Notes: a model not told the origin generated them from the sequence alone. 64,000 bases of DNA from Streptococcus sanguinis (GCF_019929225.1 NZ_JAHZPA010000003.1:62001-126000), one strand, 5' to 3'; shown: positions 47,775 through 58,647, counted from the stretch's first letter. Made by a program: numbers and translations.

Positions 47775-48317
47775 TTATTCTTCTTTAAGTCCTTGCCCCT
47801 TCAAAAAATCAAAGACAACATCTGGTTTATCTTGGAGTTTCCTGAAGAAAGTCTGACTACTTTCAGAGTCACTTGCTGACTGAATCAGTTGTTCTTGATC
47901 TATTTTGCTGAGGTCAAAGTCAAAAATGGCTATAGCATTTTTCTTGTCTTCAGAAATTTTAAGATGAATTTTAAGTCCTTTTAGCTTTTCTTGATTTTCA
48001 ATCATGGGACTTTTCTTAAGATCTTCACTATAGGATTTCTTTAATTCTTCAACACTCATTTTTTGATTTTCTTCAGGGATAGCCTGGCTGGAAATGAGCT
48101 GGAAAGATAGGATCTTGTCTTTAGTATAGAAAAGTTTGACTGAATTAGTATAATACTCATCGATTTTTTTAGAAAAAGTTTTCGTCTGTGTCTTTTCTTC
48201 TTTGGTTTTACTTTGGCTCTGACTTTGCTTGGGTGTATTTTCTTGTTTATGCTGACTGGTTGTGCTACAAGCAGTTAGAGTCAGTAGACAGATGCTAGCT
48301 AGTAAGATTTTCTTCAC
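47775..48317 (-). CDS. Lipoprotein of unknown function, 180 residues
   Basis: The signal peptide ends in the lipobox LTAC with C17 as lipid-modified residue. A Gln/Lys/Ser/Thr-rich linker (about 20-48) precedes a compact domain with TKDKILSFQLISSQAIPEENQKMSVEELK and KGLKIHLKISEDKKNAIAIFDFD, the pattern of small streptococcal surface lipoproteins of the DUF1307/YehR kind; this match is by impression only. The ATG follows AAAGGAGTC on the minus strand. It is likely anchored outside the membrane. Confidence 0.8.
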   Translation of the reverse strand: MKKILLASICLLTLTACSTTSQHKQENTPKQSQSQSKTKEEKTQTKTFSKKIDEYYTNSVKLFYTKDKILSFQLISSQAIPEENQKMSVEELKKSYSEDLKKSPMIENQEKLKGLKIHLKISEDKKNAIAIFDFDLSKIDQEQLIQSASDSESSQTFFRKLQDKPDVVFDFLKGQGLKEE

Positions 48318-48483
48318 AGTTAAGACTCCTTTAGGTAAATGTTCTGTTCTATTATATCATAACTTAGCTCCAGGAAGAATGTCTTAATAATTGTGTAGGA
48401 GCCGCGCTTTACCCTATTCTTTTTCTGTCGAAAAAAGTGCTGATTTATGGTAAAATAAGGTCACTACTGTACGAGGAAATGTC

Positions 48484-51400
48484 ATGTCAAACAAGTTTGA
48501 AATTTTAATGCATCAGCTGGATATGCCACTGGAAATGAGAAATTCAGAGGCCTTTTTGAATGCAGAAATTGAGAAGGTTCTGGTCCACAAGGTCAGTCGG
48601 GTCTGGGAGTTTCATTTTTCTTTTGCGAATATTCTGCCCATTGAGATTTTTCGGGAATTGCAGAAGCGCTTAGCTCAAGAGTTTTCTAAGACGGGCAATC
48701 AGGCTGTTTTTCAAATTCACTGTCAGGCTCCTCAGATATCGGATGACCTCTTGCAGGCTTATTACCAGCTGGCCTTTGAGGAAGGTCCATGTGCCAGTCA
48801 TGGCTTCAAGAGCCTGTATCAGGATTTGCGGGTTCATTTGGATGGGGACAAGCTGCTGATTGAGGGGGCTTCGACCATTGATACGGAGCATTTTCGCAAG
48901 AATCACCTGCCCAATCTCAGCCAGCAGCTGGTCAAGTACGGCTTTCCTCAGCTGACCTGTCTGGTTCAGCACAGCGATGAGCTGACCCAGCAGCAAGCGG
49001 AGAATTTCCAGGCGAAGAATGACAAGATTGTCCAGGCGGCCAATGAAGAAGCGCTCAAAGCCATGGAATCCCTGCAGCAGATGGCACCACCGCCAGAGGA
49101 AAAGCCAGCCTATGACTTCCAAGCTCGCAAGGCTGCGGCTAAACCAAAGCTGGACAAGGCAGAGATTACCCCTATGATTGAAGTTCAGACTGAGGAAAAT
49201 CGTCTGGTCTTTGAGGGAATGGTCTTTGACCTGGAGCAGAAGGTCACTCGAACTGGCCGAGTCTTGCTCAATTTCAAGATGACAGACTACACTTCCAGCT
49301 TCTCCTTGCAGAAATGGATGAAAAACGAAGAAGAAGCCAAGAAGTTTGACATGATTAAGAAAGGTGCCTGGCTGCGCGTGCGGGGAAATGTGGAGATGAA
49401 CAATTTCACCCGCGACCTGACCATGAATGTTCAGGATGTGCAGGCTGTTACCCACTATGAGCGCAAGGATTTGATGCCTGAGGGCCAGAAGCGGGTTGAA
49501 TTTCACGCCCATACCAATATGTCTACTATGGATGCCCTGCCTGAGGTCGAGGAAATCGTTGCAACGGCAGCCAAATGGGGCCACAAGGCTGTCGCCATTA
49601 CTGACCATGGCAATGTGCAGAGCTTTCCCCATGGCTACAAGGCTGCTAAGAAGGCTGGTATTCAGCTGATTTACGGCATGGAAGCCAATATTGTAGAAGA
49701 CCGGGTACCCATCGTCTACAATGAAGTGGACATGGAGCTGAGCAATGCGACCTATGTAGTCTTTGACGTCGAAACAACAGGACTTTCAGCGGTTTACAAT
49801 GACTTGATTCAGGTTGCTGCCAGCAAGATGCACAAGGGCAATATCATCGCTGAGTTTGATGAGTTTATCAATCCTGGGCATCCTCTTTCGGCTTTTACGA
49901 CGGATCTGACCGGGATTACAGATGAGCATGTCCGCAATGCCAAACCGCTAGAGCAAGTTCTGAAAGAGTTTCAGGAATTTTGCCAGGACAGCATCCTCGT
50001 TGCCCATAATGCTACTTTTGACGTGGGCTTTATGAATGTCAACTATGAGCGTTATGGCCTGCCGAAAATCACTCAGCCAGTCATTGACACGCTGGAATTT
50101 GCCCGCAACCTCTATCCAGAGTACAAGCGGCATGGTTTGGGGCCTTTGACCAAGCGTTTCCAGATTGCTCTGGAGCACCACCACATGGCCAACTATGACG
50201 CGGAAGCAACGGGCCGCCTCCTCTTTATCTTTATCAAGGATGTGGCCGAAAAGCATGGCGTGACCAATCTCAAGGATTTGAATACGGATCTGGTCGATGA
50301 GAATTCCTACAAGAAGGCTCGGGTCAAGCATGCGACCATTTATGTGAAAAATCAGACGGGACTAAAGAATATTTTCAAGTTAGTCAGTCTGTCTAATACC
50401 AAGTATTTTGAAGGTGTCCCGCGGATTCCACGGACCGTGCTGGATGCCCATCGTGAAGGCTTGATTCTGGGCTCAGCCTGTTCAGAAGGCGAAGTCTATG
50501 ATGCCGTTGTCTCTCAGGGGGTGGATGCGGCTGTCGAAGTAGCCAAGTATTATGACTTTATCGAGGTTATGCCGCCGGCTATCTATGAGCCACTGATTGC
50601 CAAGGAGCAAATCAAGGACCAGGAAGAACTGCAGACCATTATTCGCAATCTGATTGAGGTCGGAGATCGCTTGGGCAAGCCTGTCCTTGCGACGGGGAAC
50701 GTCCACTATATCGAGCCGGAAGAAGAAATCTATCGTGAGATTATAGTCCGTAGTCTTGGTCAGGGAGCCATGATTAACCGGACTATTGGCCACGGCGAAA
50801 ATGCCCAGCCGGCGCCGCTTCCTAAGGCTCACTTCCGGACCACTAATGAGATGCTGGACGAATTTGCCTTCCTAGGCGAGGATTTGGCTAAGAAGCTGAT
50901 CATCACCAATCCGAATCAGCTGGCGGAGACCTTTGAGCCGGTAGAGGTGGTCAAGGGCGACCTCTATACACCTTTCATTGACAAGGCTGAGGAGACAGTT
51001 GCCGAGCTGACCTATCAAAAAGCTTTTGAGATTTATGGCAATCCGCTGCCAGATATCGTGGACTTGCGGATCGAAAAAGAATTGACCTCCATCTTGGGTA
51101 ATGGTTTTGCCGTGATTTATCTGGCTTCGCAGATGCTGGTGCAGCGCTCCAATGAGCGGGGCTATCTGGTAGGCTCGCGGGGGTCAGTCGGATCCAGCTT
51201 TGTCGCGACCATGATTGGAATTACCGAGGTTAATCCTCTGTCGCCCCACTATGTCTGTGGCAAATGCCAATACAGCGAGTTCATTACGGATGGATCCTAT
51301 GGTTCTGGCTTTGATATGCCGGATAAGGACTGTCCAGAGTGCGGCCACAAGCTGAGTAAGAACGGTCAGGACATTCCATTTGAGACCTTCCTTGGATTTG

Positions 51401-52872
51401 ACGGGGACAAGGTACCCGATATTGACTTGAACTTCTCCGGAGAGGATCAGCCGAGCGCCCATTTGGACGTGCGGGATATCTTTGGTGCGGAGTATGCCTT
51501 TCGGGCTGGAACCGTTGGTACCGTTGCGGCTAAGACGGCCTATGGATTTGTCAAGGGCTATGAGCGCGACTACGGGAAGTTCTATCGGGACGCCGAAGTT
51601 GAGCGTCTGGCGCAGGGAGCTGCCGGAGTCAAGCGGACGACTGGACAACACCCGGGCGGAATCGTTGTTATCCCTAACTACATGGATGTTTATGACTTTA
51701 CACCGGTCCAATATCCAGCAGATGATGTGACAGCTGAGTGGCAGACCACCCACTTTAACTTCCACGATATTGATGAAAATGTCCTCAAGCTAGACGTTCT
51801 GGGACACGATGATCCGACCATGATTCGGAAGCTTCAGGACTTGTCTGGCATTGATCCAAATGACATTCATATGGATGATGCTGGCGTCATGGCCCTCTTT
51901 TCTGGAACAGATATTCTGGGTGTGACTCAGGAGCAAATCGGCACGCCGACTGGTATGCTGGGGATTCCAGAGTTTGGGACTAACTTTGTACGGGGCATGG
52001 TTGACGAGACCCATCCGACGACTTTTGCTGAGCTCTTGCAGCTATCTGGTCTCTCCCATGGTACGGACGTTTGGCTGGGCAATGCTCAGGACTTGATCAA
52101 GCAAGGGATTGCTGACCTATCCACCGTTATCGGCTGTCGGGACGACATCATGGTTTACCTCATGCACAAGGGCTTGGATCCGAAGATGGCCTTTACAATC
52201 ATGGAGCGCGTGCGGAAGGGCCTTTGGCTAAAGATTTCTGAAGAAGAGCGCAATAGCTACATCGCAGCTATGAAGGAAAACAATGTGCCAGAATGGTACA
52301 TTGAGTCCTGTGGAAAGATCAAGTATATGTTCCCCAAGGCCCATGCGGCAGCCTATGTTATGATGGCTCTGCGGGTGGCCTACTTCAAGGTGCATCATCC
52401 GATTTATTACTACTGTGCCTACTTCTCCATTCGGGCTAAGGCCTTTGATATCAAGACCATGAGTGGCGGACTTGATGCCGTCAAGCGCCGGATGGATGAA
52501 ATCGCTGAAAAGCGTAAGAACAACGAAGCCTCCAATGTAGAAATTGACCTTTATACGACCTTGGAAATCGTCAATGAAATGCTGGAGCGGGGCTTCAAAT
52601 TCGGAAAGCTAGATCTCTACAAGAGCCATGCGACCGAGTTTCTCATCGAAGGAGATACGCTTATTCCTCCTTTCTCTGCCATGGACGGTCTGGGTGACAA
52701 CGTTGCCCGCCAAGTGGTCAGAGCGCGGGAAGAAGGCGAATTCCTCTCTAAGACAGAGCTCCGCAAACGTGGCGGCCTCTCTAGCACCCTAGTTGAAAAA
52801 ATGGACGACATGGGAATTCTGGGCAATATGCCTGAGGATAACCAGTTGAGTTTGTTTGATGATTTGTTTTAA
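48484..52872 (+). CDS. polC: DNA polymerase III alpha subunit, Gram-positive PolC type
   Basis: This 1462-residue replicative polymerase has built-in proofreading. The N-terminal domain (about 1-220) is followed by an OB fold (about 235-325), a PHP domain opened by [15 protein letters not shown] (from about 339), an inserted DnaQ-like 3'-5' exonuclease starting FDVETTGL (about 425) and ending near 600, the rest of the PHP domain, and the polymerase core. The core has a Cys4 zinc site ([11 protein letters not shown]...CPECGH) and the catalytic [12 protein letters not shown] (about 976). The C-terminal [10 protein letters not shown] is a beta-clamp-binding motif. Length and domain order are those of PolC. 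Confidence 0.97.
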   Translation: MSNKFEILMHQLDMPLEMRNSEAFLNAEIEKVLVHKVSRVWEFHFSFANILPIEIFRELQKRLAQEFSKTGNQAVFQIHCQAPQISDDLLQAYYQLAFEEGPCASHGFKSLYQDLRVHLDGDKLLIEGASTIDTEHFRKNHLPNLSQQLVKYGFPQLTCLVQHSDELTQQQAENFQAKNDKIVQAANEEALKAMESLQQMAPPPEEKPAYDFQARKAAAKPKLDKAEITPMIEVQTEENRLVFEGMVFDLEQKVTRTGRVLLNFKMTDYTSSFSLQKWMKNEEEAKKFDMIKKGAWLRVRGNVEMNNFTRDLTMNVQDVQAVTHYERKDLMPEGQKRVEFHAHTNMSTMDALPEVEEIVATAAKWGHKAVAITDHGNVQSFPHGYKAAKKAGIQLIYGMEANIVEDRVPIVYNEVDMELSNATYVVFDVETTGLSAVYNDLIQVAASKMHKGNIIAEFDEFINPGHPLSAFTTDLTGITDEHVRNAKPLEQVLKEFQEFCQDSILVAHNATFDVGFMNVNYERYGLPKITQPVIDTLEFARNLYPEYKRHGLGPLTKRFQIALEHHHMANYDAEATGRLLFIFIKDVAEKHGVTNLKDLNTDLVDENSYKKARVKHATIYVKNQTGLKNIFKLVSLSNTKYFEGVPRIPRTVLDAHREGLILGSACSEGEVYDAVVSQGVDAAVEVAKYYDFIEVMPPAIYEPLIAKEQIKDQEELQTIIRNLIEVGDRLGKPVLATGNVHYIEPEEEIYREIIVRSLGQGAMINRTIGHGENAQPAPLPKAHFRTTNEMLDEFAFLGEDLAKKLIITNPNQLAETFEPVEVVKGDLYTPFIDKAEETVAELTYQKAFEIYGNPLPDIVDLRIEKELTSILGNGFAVIYLASQMLVQRSNERGYLVGSRGSVGSSFVATMIGITEVNPLSPHYVCGKCQYSEFITDGSYGSGFDMPDKDCPECGHKLSKNGQDIPFETFLGFDGDKVPDIDLNFSGEDQPSAHLDVRDIFGAEYAFRAGTVGTVAAKTAYGFVKGYERDYGKFYRDAEVERLAQGAAGVKRTTGQHPGGIVVIPNYMDVYDFTPVQYPADDVTAEWQTTHFNFHDIDENVLKLDVLGHDDPTMIRKLQDLSGIDPNDIHMDDAGVMALFSGTDILGVTQEQIGTPTGMLGIPEFGTNFVRGMVDETHPTTFAELLQLSGLSHGTDVWLGNAQDLIKQGIADLSTVIGCRDDIMVYLMHKGLDPKMAFTIMERVRKGLWLKISEEERNSYIAAMKENNVPEWYIESCGKIKYMFPKAHAAAYVMMALRVAYFKVHHPIYYYCAYFSIRAKAFDIKTMSGGLDAVKRRMDEIAEKRKNNEASNVEIDLYTTLEIVNEMLERGFKFGKLDLYKSHATEFLIEGDTLIPPFSAMDGLGDNVARQVVRAREEGEFLSKTELRKRGGLSSTLVEKMDDMGILGNMPEDNQLSLFDDLF

Positions 52873-52883
52873 GAAGGATGTTC

Positions 52884-53567
52884 ATGGAAAATATTACAGA
52901 ACAATTTAATGCGGTTGCTTTAGAATATGATTGGGTAACCACTCTTTTGGAAGGCAAGCCCGATTATCTACTGGATAATTTGCCTGACCGTAGAGTTTCC
53001 GCTTTGGATATTGGTTGTGGCGGAGGGAATACCTGCATTTTTCTGTCTTCATATTTTCAACATGTGACAGGAATAGATCTTTCTGCGGATTTTCTGCAGA
53101 TAGCAAAAGATAAAGTAGAAAAAGAAGATTTACAGAATGTAGAATTACTGCAGGATGATTTTTTAACCGCTGTTTTTGAGAAACAATTTGATTTTATTTT
53201 CAGTCGAACGACATTTCATCATTTGGACATCCCTGAAGCTTTGGAAAAATGTAAGAAATTATTAAAGCCAGGTGGTATCCTGTTTGTTATGGACAATGTA
53301 TCAGAAAAGCCCACTCCTTCAACTTGGATCTATATTGTAGGCGCCTATTTAGATTTTCCTCGACATTGGAAAAGATTTGGTTTGAAAAATGCCAGAAGAA
53401 TCTTCAAACATAGCACCTCCAAATCTTGGCTCAATCATTTAGCAACAGATCGGTACCTTTCTAAAAAGGAATATGAAGAAATGTATGGAAAGCGACTGCC
53501 AGATTGTAATTTCAGTCAAAATGGCTGGAATATGAAAGTCATCTGGCAAAAAACAGTATATGATTAG
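52884..53567 (+). CDS. Class I SAM-dependent methyltransferase
   Basis: This 227-residue Methyltransf_11/25 type protein has LDIGCGGGNTCIFLS (motif I, about 45-59), VTGIDLSADFLQIAKDK (motif II) and LLQDDFLTAVF and FDFIFSRTTFHHLDIPEALEKCKKLLKPGG (motifs III-IV). The acceptor is unknown; UbiE-like small-molecule methylation is the usual guess. The ATG at 52884 is chosen over 52878 because the AAGAAGG site is 6 bases from it. It follows polC by 11 bases, so it is probably co-transcribed. It is more AT-rich than polC, which hints at a separate history. Confidence 0.85.
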   Translation: MENITEQFNAVALEYDWVTTLLEGKPDYLLDNLPDRRVSALDIGCGGGNTCIFLSSYFQHVTGIDLSADFLQIAKDKVEKEDLQNVELLQDDFLTAVFEKQFDFIFSRTTFHHLDIPEALEKCKKLLKPGGILFVMDNVSEKPTPSTWIYIVGAYLDFPRHWKRFGLKNARRIFKHSTSKSWLNHLATDRYLSKKEYEEMYGKRLPDCNFSQNGWNMKVIWQKTVYD

Positions 53568-53585
53568 CAAAGAAAGGACTTGCTC

Positions 53586-53738
53586 ATGAAGCTTACCATT
53601 TCCGCTCAGGATAAGCCAGCGCAAAAAGTGTTGGATTACCAGCTGGATCTTGATCCAGATACAATTTTGAAAATGACCGCTTTGATTTGCGGCACTGTGG
53701 CAGCGGTTAGCCTGCTGTCCTTGTTTAAAGAGAAATAA
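53586..53738 (+). CDS. Small single-span membrane protein, 50 residues
   Basis: ATG at 53586, preceded by AAAGGAC, opens a 50-codon frame ending TAA at 53736-53738. The N-terminal half is polar (MKLTISAQDKPAQKVLDYQL) and the C-terminal half has a hydrophobic helix (about 29-45, KMTALICGTVAAVSLLSL) ending KEK. It lies 18 bases after the methyltransferase and 21 before pepS, in the same direction. I do not know a function; the ribosome site and spacing make it look real. Confidence 0.55.
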   Translation: MKLTISAQDKPAQKVLDYQLDLDPDTILKMTALICGTVAAVSLLSLFKEK

Positions 53739-53759
53739 CAAAAGAAAAGGAGAAGCAGA

Positions 53760-55001
53760 ATGGTTCTGCCAAATTTTAAAGAAAACTTAGAAAAATACGC
53801 TAAATTATTGGTTGCCAATGGTATCAATGTGCAGCCGGGTCACACAGTGGCGCTCAATATTGATGTGGAGCAGCGTGAGCTGGCTCACTTGATTGTCAAG
53901 GAAGCCTATGCTCTGGGAGCTCATGAAGTTATCGTCCAGTGGGCGGATGATTTGAGTACGCGGGAGAAATTTCTCCATGCGCCAATGGAGCGCTTGGACA
54001 ATGTTCCAGACTATAAGGTGGCTGAGATGAACTACCTTCTTGAAAAGAAAGCTAGTCGCTTGGGCGTTCGTTCATCTGACCCAGGGGCTTTGAACGGCGT
54101 GGATGCTGAGAAATTATCAGCTTCTGCTAAGGCTATGGGCATAGCCATGAAACCGATGCGGATCGCAACCCAATCCAATAAAGTCAGCTGGACAGTCGCT
54201 GCAGCAGCTGGTACAGAGTGGGCTAAGAAGGTCTTTCCAAATGCAGCCAGCGATGAGGAAGCGGTAGACTTGCTTTGGGATCAGATTTTCAAAACCTGCC
54301 GTGTCTATGAGGATGACCCAGTAGCCGCTTGGAAAGCTCATGAAGAAAGACTCAGCTCAAAGGCTAAAGTTTTGAATGAAGAGCAATTCATTGCTCTGCA
54401 CTACACAGCTCCTGGAACAGACTTGACATTGGGCTTGCCCAAGAACCATCACTGGGAGTCAGCTGGCAGTCTTAATGCCCAGGGCGAATATTTCATTGCT
54501 AACATGCCGACAGAAGAGGTCTTTACAGCACCGGACTTCCGTCGGGCCGATGGTTATGTGACCAGCACCAAGCCTCTCAGCTACAATGGCAACATCATCG
54601 AAGGCATCAAGGTGACCTTCAAGGATGGCCAGATTGTGGACATTACTGCAGAAAAGGGTGACCAGGTTATGAAGGATCTTGTCTTTGAAAATGCGGGTGC
54701 GCGTGCTTTAGGTGAGTGTGCCTTGGTGCCAGATCCAAGCCCGATTTCCCAGTCAGGCATCACCTTCTTCAATACACTTTTTGATGAAAATGCTTCTAAC
54801 CATTTGGCTATTGGTGCAGCATATGCGACTAGTGTAGTCGGGGGAGAGAATTTATCTGAGGAAGAGTTGGAGGTGGCAGGTCTCAACCGCTCGGATGTCC
54901 ATGTGGACTTTATGATTGGCTCAAATCAGATGGATATTGATGGTATCCGTAAAGATGGCAGCCGTGTAGCTATCTTCCGAAATGGAGACTGGGCAATTTA
55001 A
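53760..55001 (+). CDS. pepS: Aminopeptidase PepS (M29 family)
   Basis: This 413-residue cytoplasmic metallo-aminopeptidase trims peptides taken up or released from proteins. Family features are the N-terminal VQPGHTVALNIDVEQRELAHLIVKEAY, TAPGTDLTLGLP (about 220), NMPTEEVFTAPDFRRADG with the metal-ligand Glu, and the C-terminal ALGECALVPDPSPIS and NHLAIGAAYA and DVHVDFMIG segments holding further Glu, His and Asp ligands. The ribosome site is AAAAGGAGAA. The length matches streptococcal PepS. Confidence 0.94.
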   Translation: MVLPNFKENLEKYAKLLVANGINVQPGHTVALNIDVEQRELAHLIVKEAYALGAHEVIVQWADDLSTREKFLHAPMERLDNVPDYKVAEMNYLLEKKASRLGVRSSDPGALNGVDAEKLSASAKAMGIAMKPMRIATQSNKVSWTVAAAAGTEWAKKVFPNAASDEEAVDLLWDQIFKTCRVYEDDPVAAWKAHEERLSSKAKVLNEEQFIALHYTAPGTDLTLGLPKNHHWESAGSLNAQGEYFIANMPTEEVFTAPDFRRADGYVTSTKPLSYNGNIIEGIKVTFKDGQIVDITAEKGDQVMKDLVFENAGARALGECALVPDPSPISQSGITFFNTLFDENASNHLAIGAAYATSVVGGENLSEEELEVAGLNRSDVHVDFMIGSNQMDIDGIRKDGSRVAIFRNGDWAI

Positions 55002-55095
55002 GATTTTGAGCTGCCCTAAATGGCGCATTCCATAATGACAGCTTCCACTTGCTTCTTGAGAAGCCTTGCTAGAAATATAGAAAGAAGGGGAATAT

Positions 55096-55326
55096 ATGAT
55101 TGGTAGTATGTTTGTCGGTTTTATCATCGGCCTTATCGCCGGGGCTATTACCAGCCGTGGGGAGCGCATGGGCTGTATCGGAAAAATCCTCTTGGGTTGG
55201 TTTGGTTCCTTGATTGGTCAATTTCTTTTTGGCCATTGGGGACCAATGCTTGCTGATACAGCTATTGTTCCATCAGTGCTAGGAGCAGTTATCCTCTTGG
55301 CTATTTTCTGGAGACGGGATAGTTAG
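55096..55326 (+). CDS. GlsB/YeaQ/YmgE family small membrane protein
   Basis: This 76-residue protein has three hydrophobic spans and glycine-rich turns (GFIIGLIAGAITSRGERMGCIGKILLGWFGSLIGQFLFG). This is the transglycosylase-associated/GlsB stress-membrane family; the specific function is unknown. The ribosome site is AAGGGGA. A bidirectional terminator follows within 6 bases. Confidence 0.85.
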   Translation: MIGSMFVGFIIGLIAGAITSRGERMGCIGKILLGWFGSLIGQFLFGHWGPMLADTAIVPSVLGAVILLAIFWRRDS

Positions 55327-55331
55327 AATAG

Positions 55332-55366
55332 AAAAATACCTAGATAGAAACTATCTAGGTATTTTT
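55332..55366. terminator. Bidirectional terminator between glsB-like gene and def
   Basis: AAAAATACCTAGATAG-AAA-CTATCTAGGTATTTTT, a perfect 16-pair stem serving convergent genes. Confidence 0.9.
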
Positions 55367-55386
55367 GATAATGATATGCAAGTTAT

Positions 55387-56019
55387 TTACTCAATCACCA
55401 ACATGCCGTCTTTGACTGCAAATGGGTCTTTTTCATTGATGCGGTCGTAGAACATGATGCCGTTGATATGGTCGATTTCATGCTGAACAACAATGGCGTT
55501 ATAGCCCTTGAGCTTGATACGATGCTTTTGACCGTCCTTGTCAAAGTAATCCACGGTGACTCGCGCATGCCGAACTACGTAGCCCGGTACTTCTCGATCG
55601 ACTGACAGGCAGCCTTCACCATCAGCTAAGGCTGCATCCTGAACGGAATGGGCTACAATCTTAGGATTGTACATCAGCGTTTGCAGACTATAAGCTTCCT
55701 TAGGCGGATTGCCCTCTTCGTCCTCAGGGTTGGGAACTAAAACAGCGATGAGCCGTTTGGAAATATCCAGCTGGGGAGCAGCTAGACCAACACCGCCGCG
55801 AAGCCCCATTTTTTCTGCCATGATTGGATCCTGGGAATGCTTGAGAAATTGCATCATCTTCTCGCCCAGAATGATTTCCTGGTTTGATAGAGGGAAGCTG
55901 ACTTCCTCAGCGATAGCGCGCAGGATCGGATTGCCCTCGCGGATAATGTCCTTCATATCAATTAAATGGGCTGGTTTGGTTAATCGTTCAATAACAGATG
56001 TTTTTTCACTCACAGACAT
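55387..56019 (-). CDS. def: Peptide deformylase
   Basis: This 210-residue metalloenzyme removes the formyl group from nascent proteins. All three motifs are present: GVGLAAPQ (motif 1), EGCLSV (motif 2, Cys ligand) and QHEIDHING (motif 3, two His ligands and the catalytic Glu). The 12-residue insertion before motif 2 ([15 protein letters not shown]) marks the type II deformylase of Gram-positives. The ATG follows AAAGGAGAGAA on the minus strand. Confidence 0.96.
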   Translation of the reverse strand: MSVSEKTSVIERLTKPAHLIDMKDIIREGNPILRAIAEEVSFPLSNQEIILGEKMMQFLKHSQDPIMAEKMGLRGGVGLAAPQLDISKRLIAVLVPNPEDEEGNPPKEAYSLQTLMYNPKIVAHSVQDAALADGEGCLSVDREVPGYVVRHARVTVDYFDKDGQKHRIKLKGYNAIVVQHEIDHINGIMFYDRINEKDPFAVKDGMLVIE

Positions 56020-56212
56020 GATTCTCTCCTTTTTCTACCCTTCATCATAACATAAAACCTGCAAGAAATAAAGGCGGGAGCGGTTTTGACTGGCTGGCGG
56101 TGCCTGATTTTGAATGGAGCGACAGCGACCCATAATATTCCTGACAAAGAAATTGCGTCTTGACCCAAAAAACTGTATGATAGAGGTAGTGTGAATTTTA
56201 AAGGAAAATAGA

Positions 56213-57382
56213 ATGAAAAAATTGATGGAAAAGGTGAGCATCCTCTCACTTTCTTTGATTCTGACGACGGCTTTCTCGATTTCCAGTGCCCAGTCGGCCA
56301 TGTTTGCTTTTTATAAAGGGATTCCAGAAAGTTGGGTAGAACTTCTGGTTTCTTTGCCTTCGGCTGGGATTATGCTCATGTTGCTGTTTAATAGGGTCAT
56401 TGAAAAATACCTGACAGAGCGCCAGATGATTGTGAGCGGGCTTCTGATTTTTTCACTTTGCGGGCTTCTTCCTCTTCTTAATCAGTCTTACTGGCTGATG
56501 TTTGCGTCTCGGCTTGTCTTTGGGATGGGGCTTGGCATGCTCAATGCCAAGGCAATTTCGATTGTTAGCGAGCGCTACAAGGGACAGGAGCGCGTACATC
56601 TTTTAGGACTGCGAGGCTCAGCAGAAGTAGTCGGGACAGCCCTCTTGACATTTGGTGTCAGTCGGCTTCTTCCTCTCGGCTGGCCAGCTGCCTTTCTCGT
56701 CTATACCTTTGGACTGGTAGTTTTGGCGCTCTATCTGCTTTTTGTTCCTTATGACAAGGTCTTTGCAAAGCAGCAAGAACAGTCTGAATCGACTCCTAAG
56801 CTTAGCCGCCAGGATTGGCAGCTGAGTCTAACTTTTGCCTTTGTGGCGGGGGTTATTGTACTGACTTATATTGCTATCAATGTGCGCGTGCCAGGGATTG
56901 TAGAGAAGTCTGGTATGGGGACAGCCCAAACTGCAGGCGTGATTCTTTCCTTGATGCAGTTGATTGGGATTGCGGCGGGTATCAGCTTTGCTAGTTTGAC
57001 CCGTCTTTTTAGAGATAAACTGCTGATGCTTTCTGGTCTGGTTTTTGGCCTGACTCAGATTATCATTGGCTTCTCACCAAATCTCTTGTCACTCAGCATG
57101 GCTACTATTAGCGCCGGTTTTGTCTATAGTGTTGGTTTGACGACTATCTTCTATACTCTTTCCGAGCGCATTTCCAGCCACCTACTCAATCAAGCCACTT
57201 CTATCGTGATTTTAGGCTGCAGTATTGGAGCAACGGCCACTACATTTGTCCTCAGTTTCATTGGGAGATTCTCTAACGCCCCAGCCTTTATCTTCAGCGT
57301 TTTGGGGCTGGCTATGATTCTGACCTCGCTCTTTGTTCTACGATTTAGCAAAGAAAAGAGCGGAATGGCTTCAGAAAGTTAG
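56213..57382 (+). CDS. Major facilitator superfamily transporter
   Basis: This 389-residue membrane protein has about 12 hydrophobic segments in two halves linked by a charged loop (about 180-200, DKVFAKQQEQSESTPKLSRQDW). The family loop signature appears as LVFGMGLGMLNAKAISIVSERYKGQERVHLLGLRGSAEVVG. The substrate cannot be told from sequence; the CynX/multidrug-efflux group is the closest by impression. It precedes the pseudouridine synthase by 11 bases and is probably co-transcribed. Confidence 0.88.
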   Translation: MKKLMEKVSILSLSLILTTAFSISSAQSAMFAFYKGIPESWVELLVSLPSAGIMLMLLFNRVIEKYLTERQMIVSGLLIFSLCGLLPLLNQSYWLMFASRLVFGMGLGMLNAKAISIVSERYKGQERVHLLGLRGSAEVVGTALLTFGVSRLLPLGWPAAFLVYTFGLVVLALYLLFVPYDKVFAKQQEQSESTPKLSRQDWQLSLTFAFVAGVIVLTYIAINVRVPGIVEKSGMGTAQTAGVILSLMQLIGIAAGISFASLTRLFRDKLLMLSGLVFGLTQIIIGFSPNLLSLSMATISAGFVYSVGLTTIFYTLSERISSHLLNQATSIVILGCSIGATATTFVLSFIGRFSNAPAFIFSVLGLAMILTSLFVLRFSKEKSGMASES

Positions 57383-57393
57383 GAGGTTATACG

Positions 57394-58122
57394 ATGCGTC
57401 TGGATAAATTTTTAGCAGAAAATGGTCTGGGTTCACGAGCCCAGGTTAAGCAGCTCCTAAAGAAAGGGTTAGTTTTGGTCAATGGCAGAGCAGAGAAATT
57501 ACCTAAGACTCAGATTGATGAGACAGCAGATGAGATTATTGTTTCTGGCCAAAGGTTGACCTATGAAAAATTCGTCTACTACCTTCTCAACAAGCCGCAG
57601 GGAGTCATTTCGGCAACAGAGGATGGCCGTCATAAGACGGTTCTGGACTTGCTGGACGAGACTGCCCGTCAGAAAGAAGTTTTTCCTGTCGGCCGCTTGG
57701 ATATTGATACCCACGGCCTGCTCCTTCTGACCAATAATGGCAAGCTAGCCCATGCCATGCTGTCACCCAAAAAGCACGTAGAAAAAATCTACCGAGCTCA
57801 AGTGACAGGCCTGATGAACCAAGCAGATGTAGAGCGATTTGCTGAAGGAATAGAACTGAAAGACTTTACCTGTCAGCCAGCTCAGCTCAAGATTTTAGAG
57901 CTGGACGAAGAAAAAGAGACTTCTCTCGTAGAAATTACCCTAGCTGAGGGCAAGTTCCACCAGGTCAAGCGCATGGTGGCTGCCTGCGGAAAAGAAGTGA
58001 CAGATCTTCAGCGCCTCACGATGGGCCCCCTACAATTGGATCCCGCACTTGCACTTGGAGAATGGCGGAGGCTGACCGAGGTAGAAATGCAGTCTTTGGC
58101 AATCTTCGGCGTTGAATTGTAA
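57394..58122 (+). CDS. Ribosomal RNA pseudouridine synthase, RsuA/RluB family
   Basis: This 242-residue enzyme converts uridine to pseudouridine in rRNA, probably 16S (RsuA-like). It has an N-terminal S4 RNA-binding domain (MRLDKFLAENGLGSRAQVKQLLKKG), then the catalytic PVGRLDIDTHGLLLLTNNG with the nucleophile Asp in RLDxxTxG, and the C-terminal LVEITLAEGKFHQVKRM. The ribosome site is AGGAGG. The exact target uridine is inferred only from family. Confidence 0.93.
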   Translation: MRLDKFLAENGLGSRAQVKQLLKKGLVLVNGRAEKLPKTQIDETADEIIVSGQRLTYEKFVYYLLNKPQGVISATEDGRHKTVLDLLDETARQKEVFPVGRLDIDTHGLLLLTNNGKLAHAMLSPKKHVEKIYRAQVTGLMNQADVERFAEGIELKDFTCQPAQLKILELDEEKETSLVEITLAEGKFHQVKRMVAACGKEVTDLQRLTMGPLQLDPALALGEWRRLTEVEMQSLAIFGVEL

Positions 58123-58169
58123 ATCGAAAATCCTTCATTCTTCAAACGAGAGAGATAAAACAGAATCAT

Positions 58170-58198
58170 TTGACAAAGGTAGTCCTTCTTGGTAGAAT
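58170..58198 (+). promoter_or_regulatory. Promoter of rpsO
   Basis: TTGACA (58170-58175), 17 bases, TAGAAT (58193-58198). The 80-base leader that follows has a GGTTG...CAAACC stem near 58232 and could hold the S15 autoregulatory site. Confidence 0.75.
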
Positions 58199-58288
58199 AA
58201 GTATGTCGTAAAGACAAATAACTTCTTCTTGGTTGCAGGCCATGCCAAACCTGTCACTCGGATGAAGCGTAAAGAAAAGGAGTATATC

Positions 58289-58558
58289 ATGGCAATCTCA
58301 AAAGAGAAAAAAAATGAAATCATTGCACAATATGCACGTCACGAAGGTGACACTGGTTCAGTAGAGGTACAAGTTGCTGTCCTAACTTGGGAAATCAACC
58401 ACCTCAACGACCACATCAAACAACACAAAAAAGACCACGCTACTTACCGTGGATTGATGAAGAAAATCGGTCGCCGTCGTAACCTCTTGGCTTACCTTCG
58501 TAAGAACGACGTTAACCGTTACCGTGAGTTGATTAACTCTCTTGGACTTCGTCGCTAA
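58289..58558 (+). CDS. rpsO: 30S ribosomal protein S15
   Basis: This 89-residue S15 binds the three-way junction of 16S rRNA helices 20-22. The whole length matches the family: [38 protein letters not shown] and [21 protein letters not shown], ending GLRR. The ATG at 58289 follows AAAAGGAG; an in-frame upstream ATG at 58229 lies in the leader and is not the start. Codon choice is strongly biased, as expected for a highly expressed gene. Confidence 0.97.
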   Translation: MAISKEKKNEIIAQYARHEGDTGSVEVQVAVLTWEINHLNDHIKQHKKDHATYRGLMKKIGRRRNLLAYLRKNDVNRYRELINSLGLRR

Positions 58559-58635
58559 TCTTGCGCCTAAAACGTTTCTATACTTCGTTGACTTCGCCTC
58601 ATCGCCTAGTTTATAAACGTTTTATCCAGCAAGAA
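58559..58635. repeat. Inverted-repeat element just after rpsO
   Basis: TCTTGC and AAAACGTTT (58559-58577) are repeated inverted as AAACGTTTT and GCAAGA (58615-58634), around a CTTCG-rich centre. There is no T-run at its end. It may be an mRNA 3' stabiliser or a small dispersed repeat. Confidence 0.5.
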
Positions 58636-58647
58636 TCATGATGCTAA

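Noticed and set aside
48670..49632. Long open frame on the minus strand (320 codons)
   Set aside because: It lies wholly inside polC on the other strand, has no ribosome site and reads as low-complexity Leu/His-rich sequence; it is a shadow of polC codon use.
51184..51765. Minus-strand open frame of 193 codons
   Set aside because: Antisense shadow of the polC polymerase domain.
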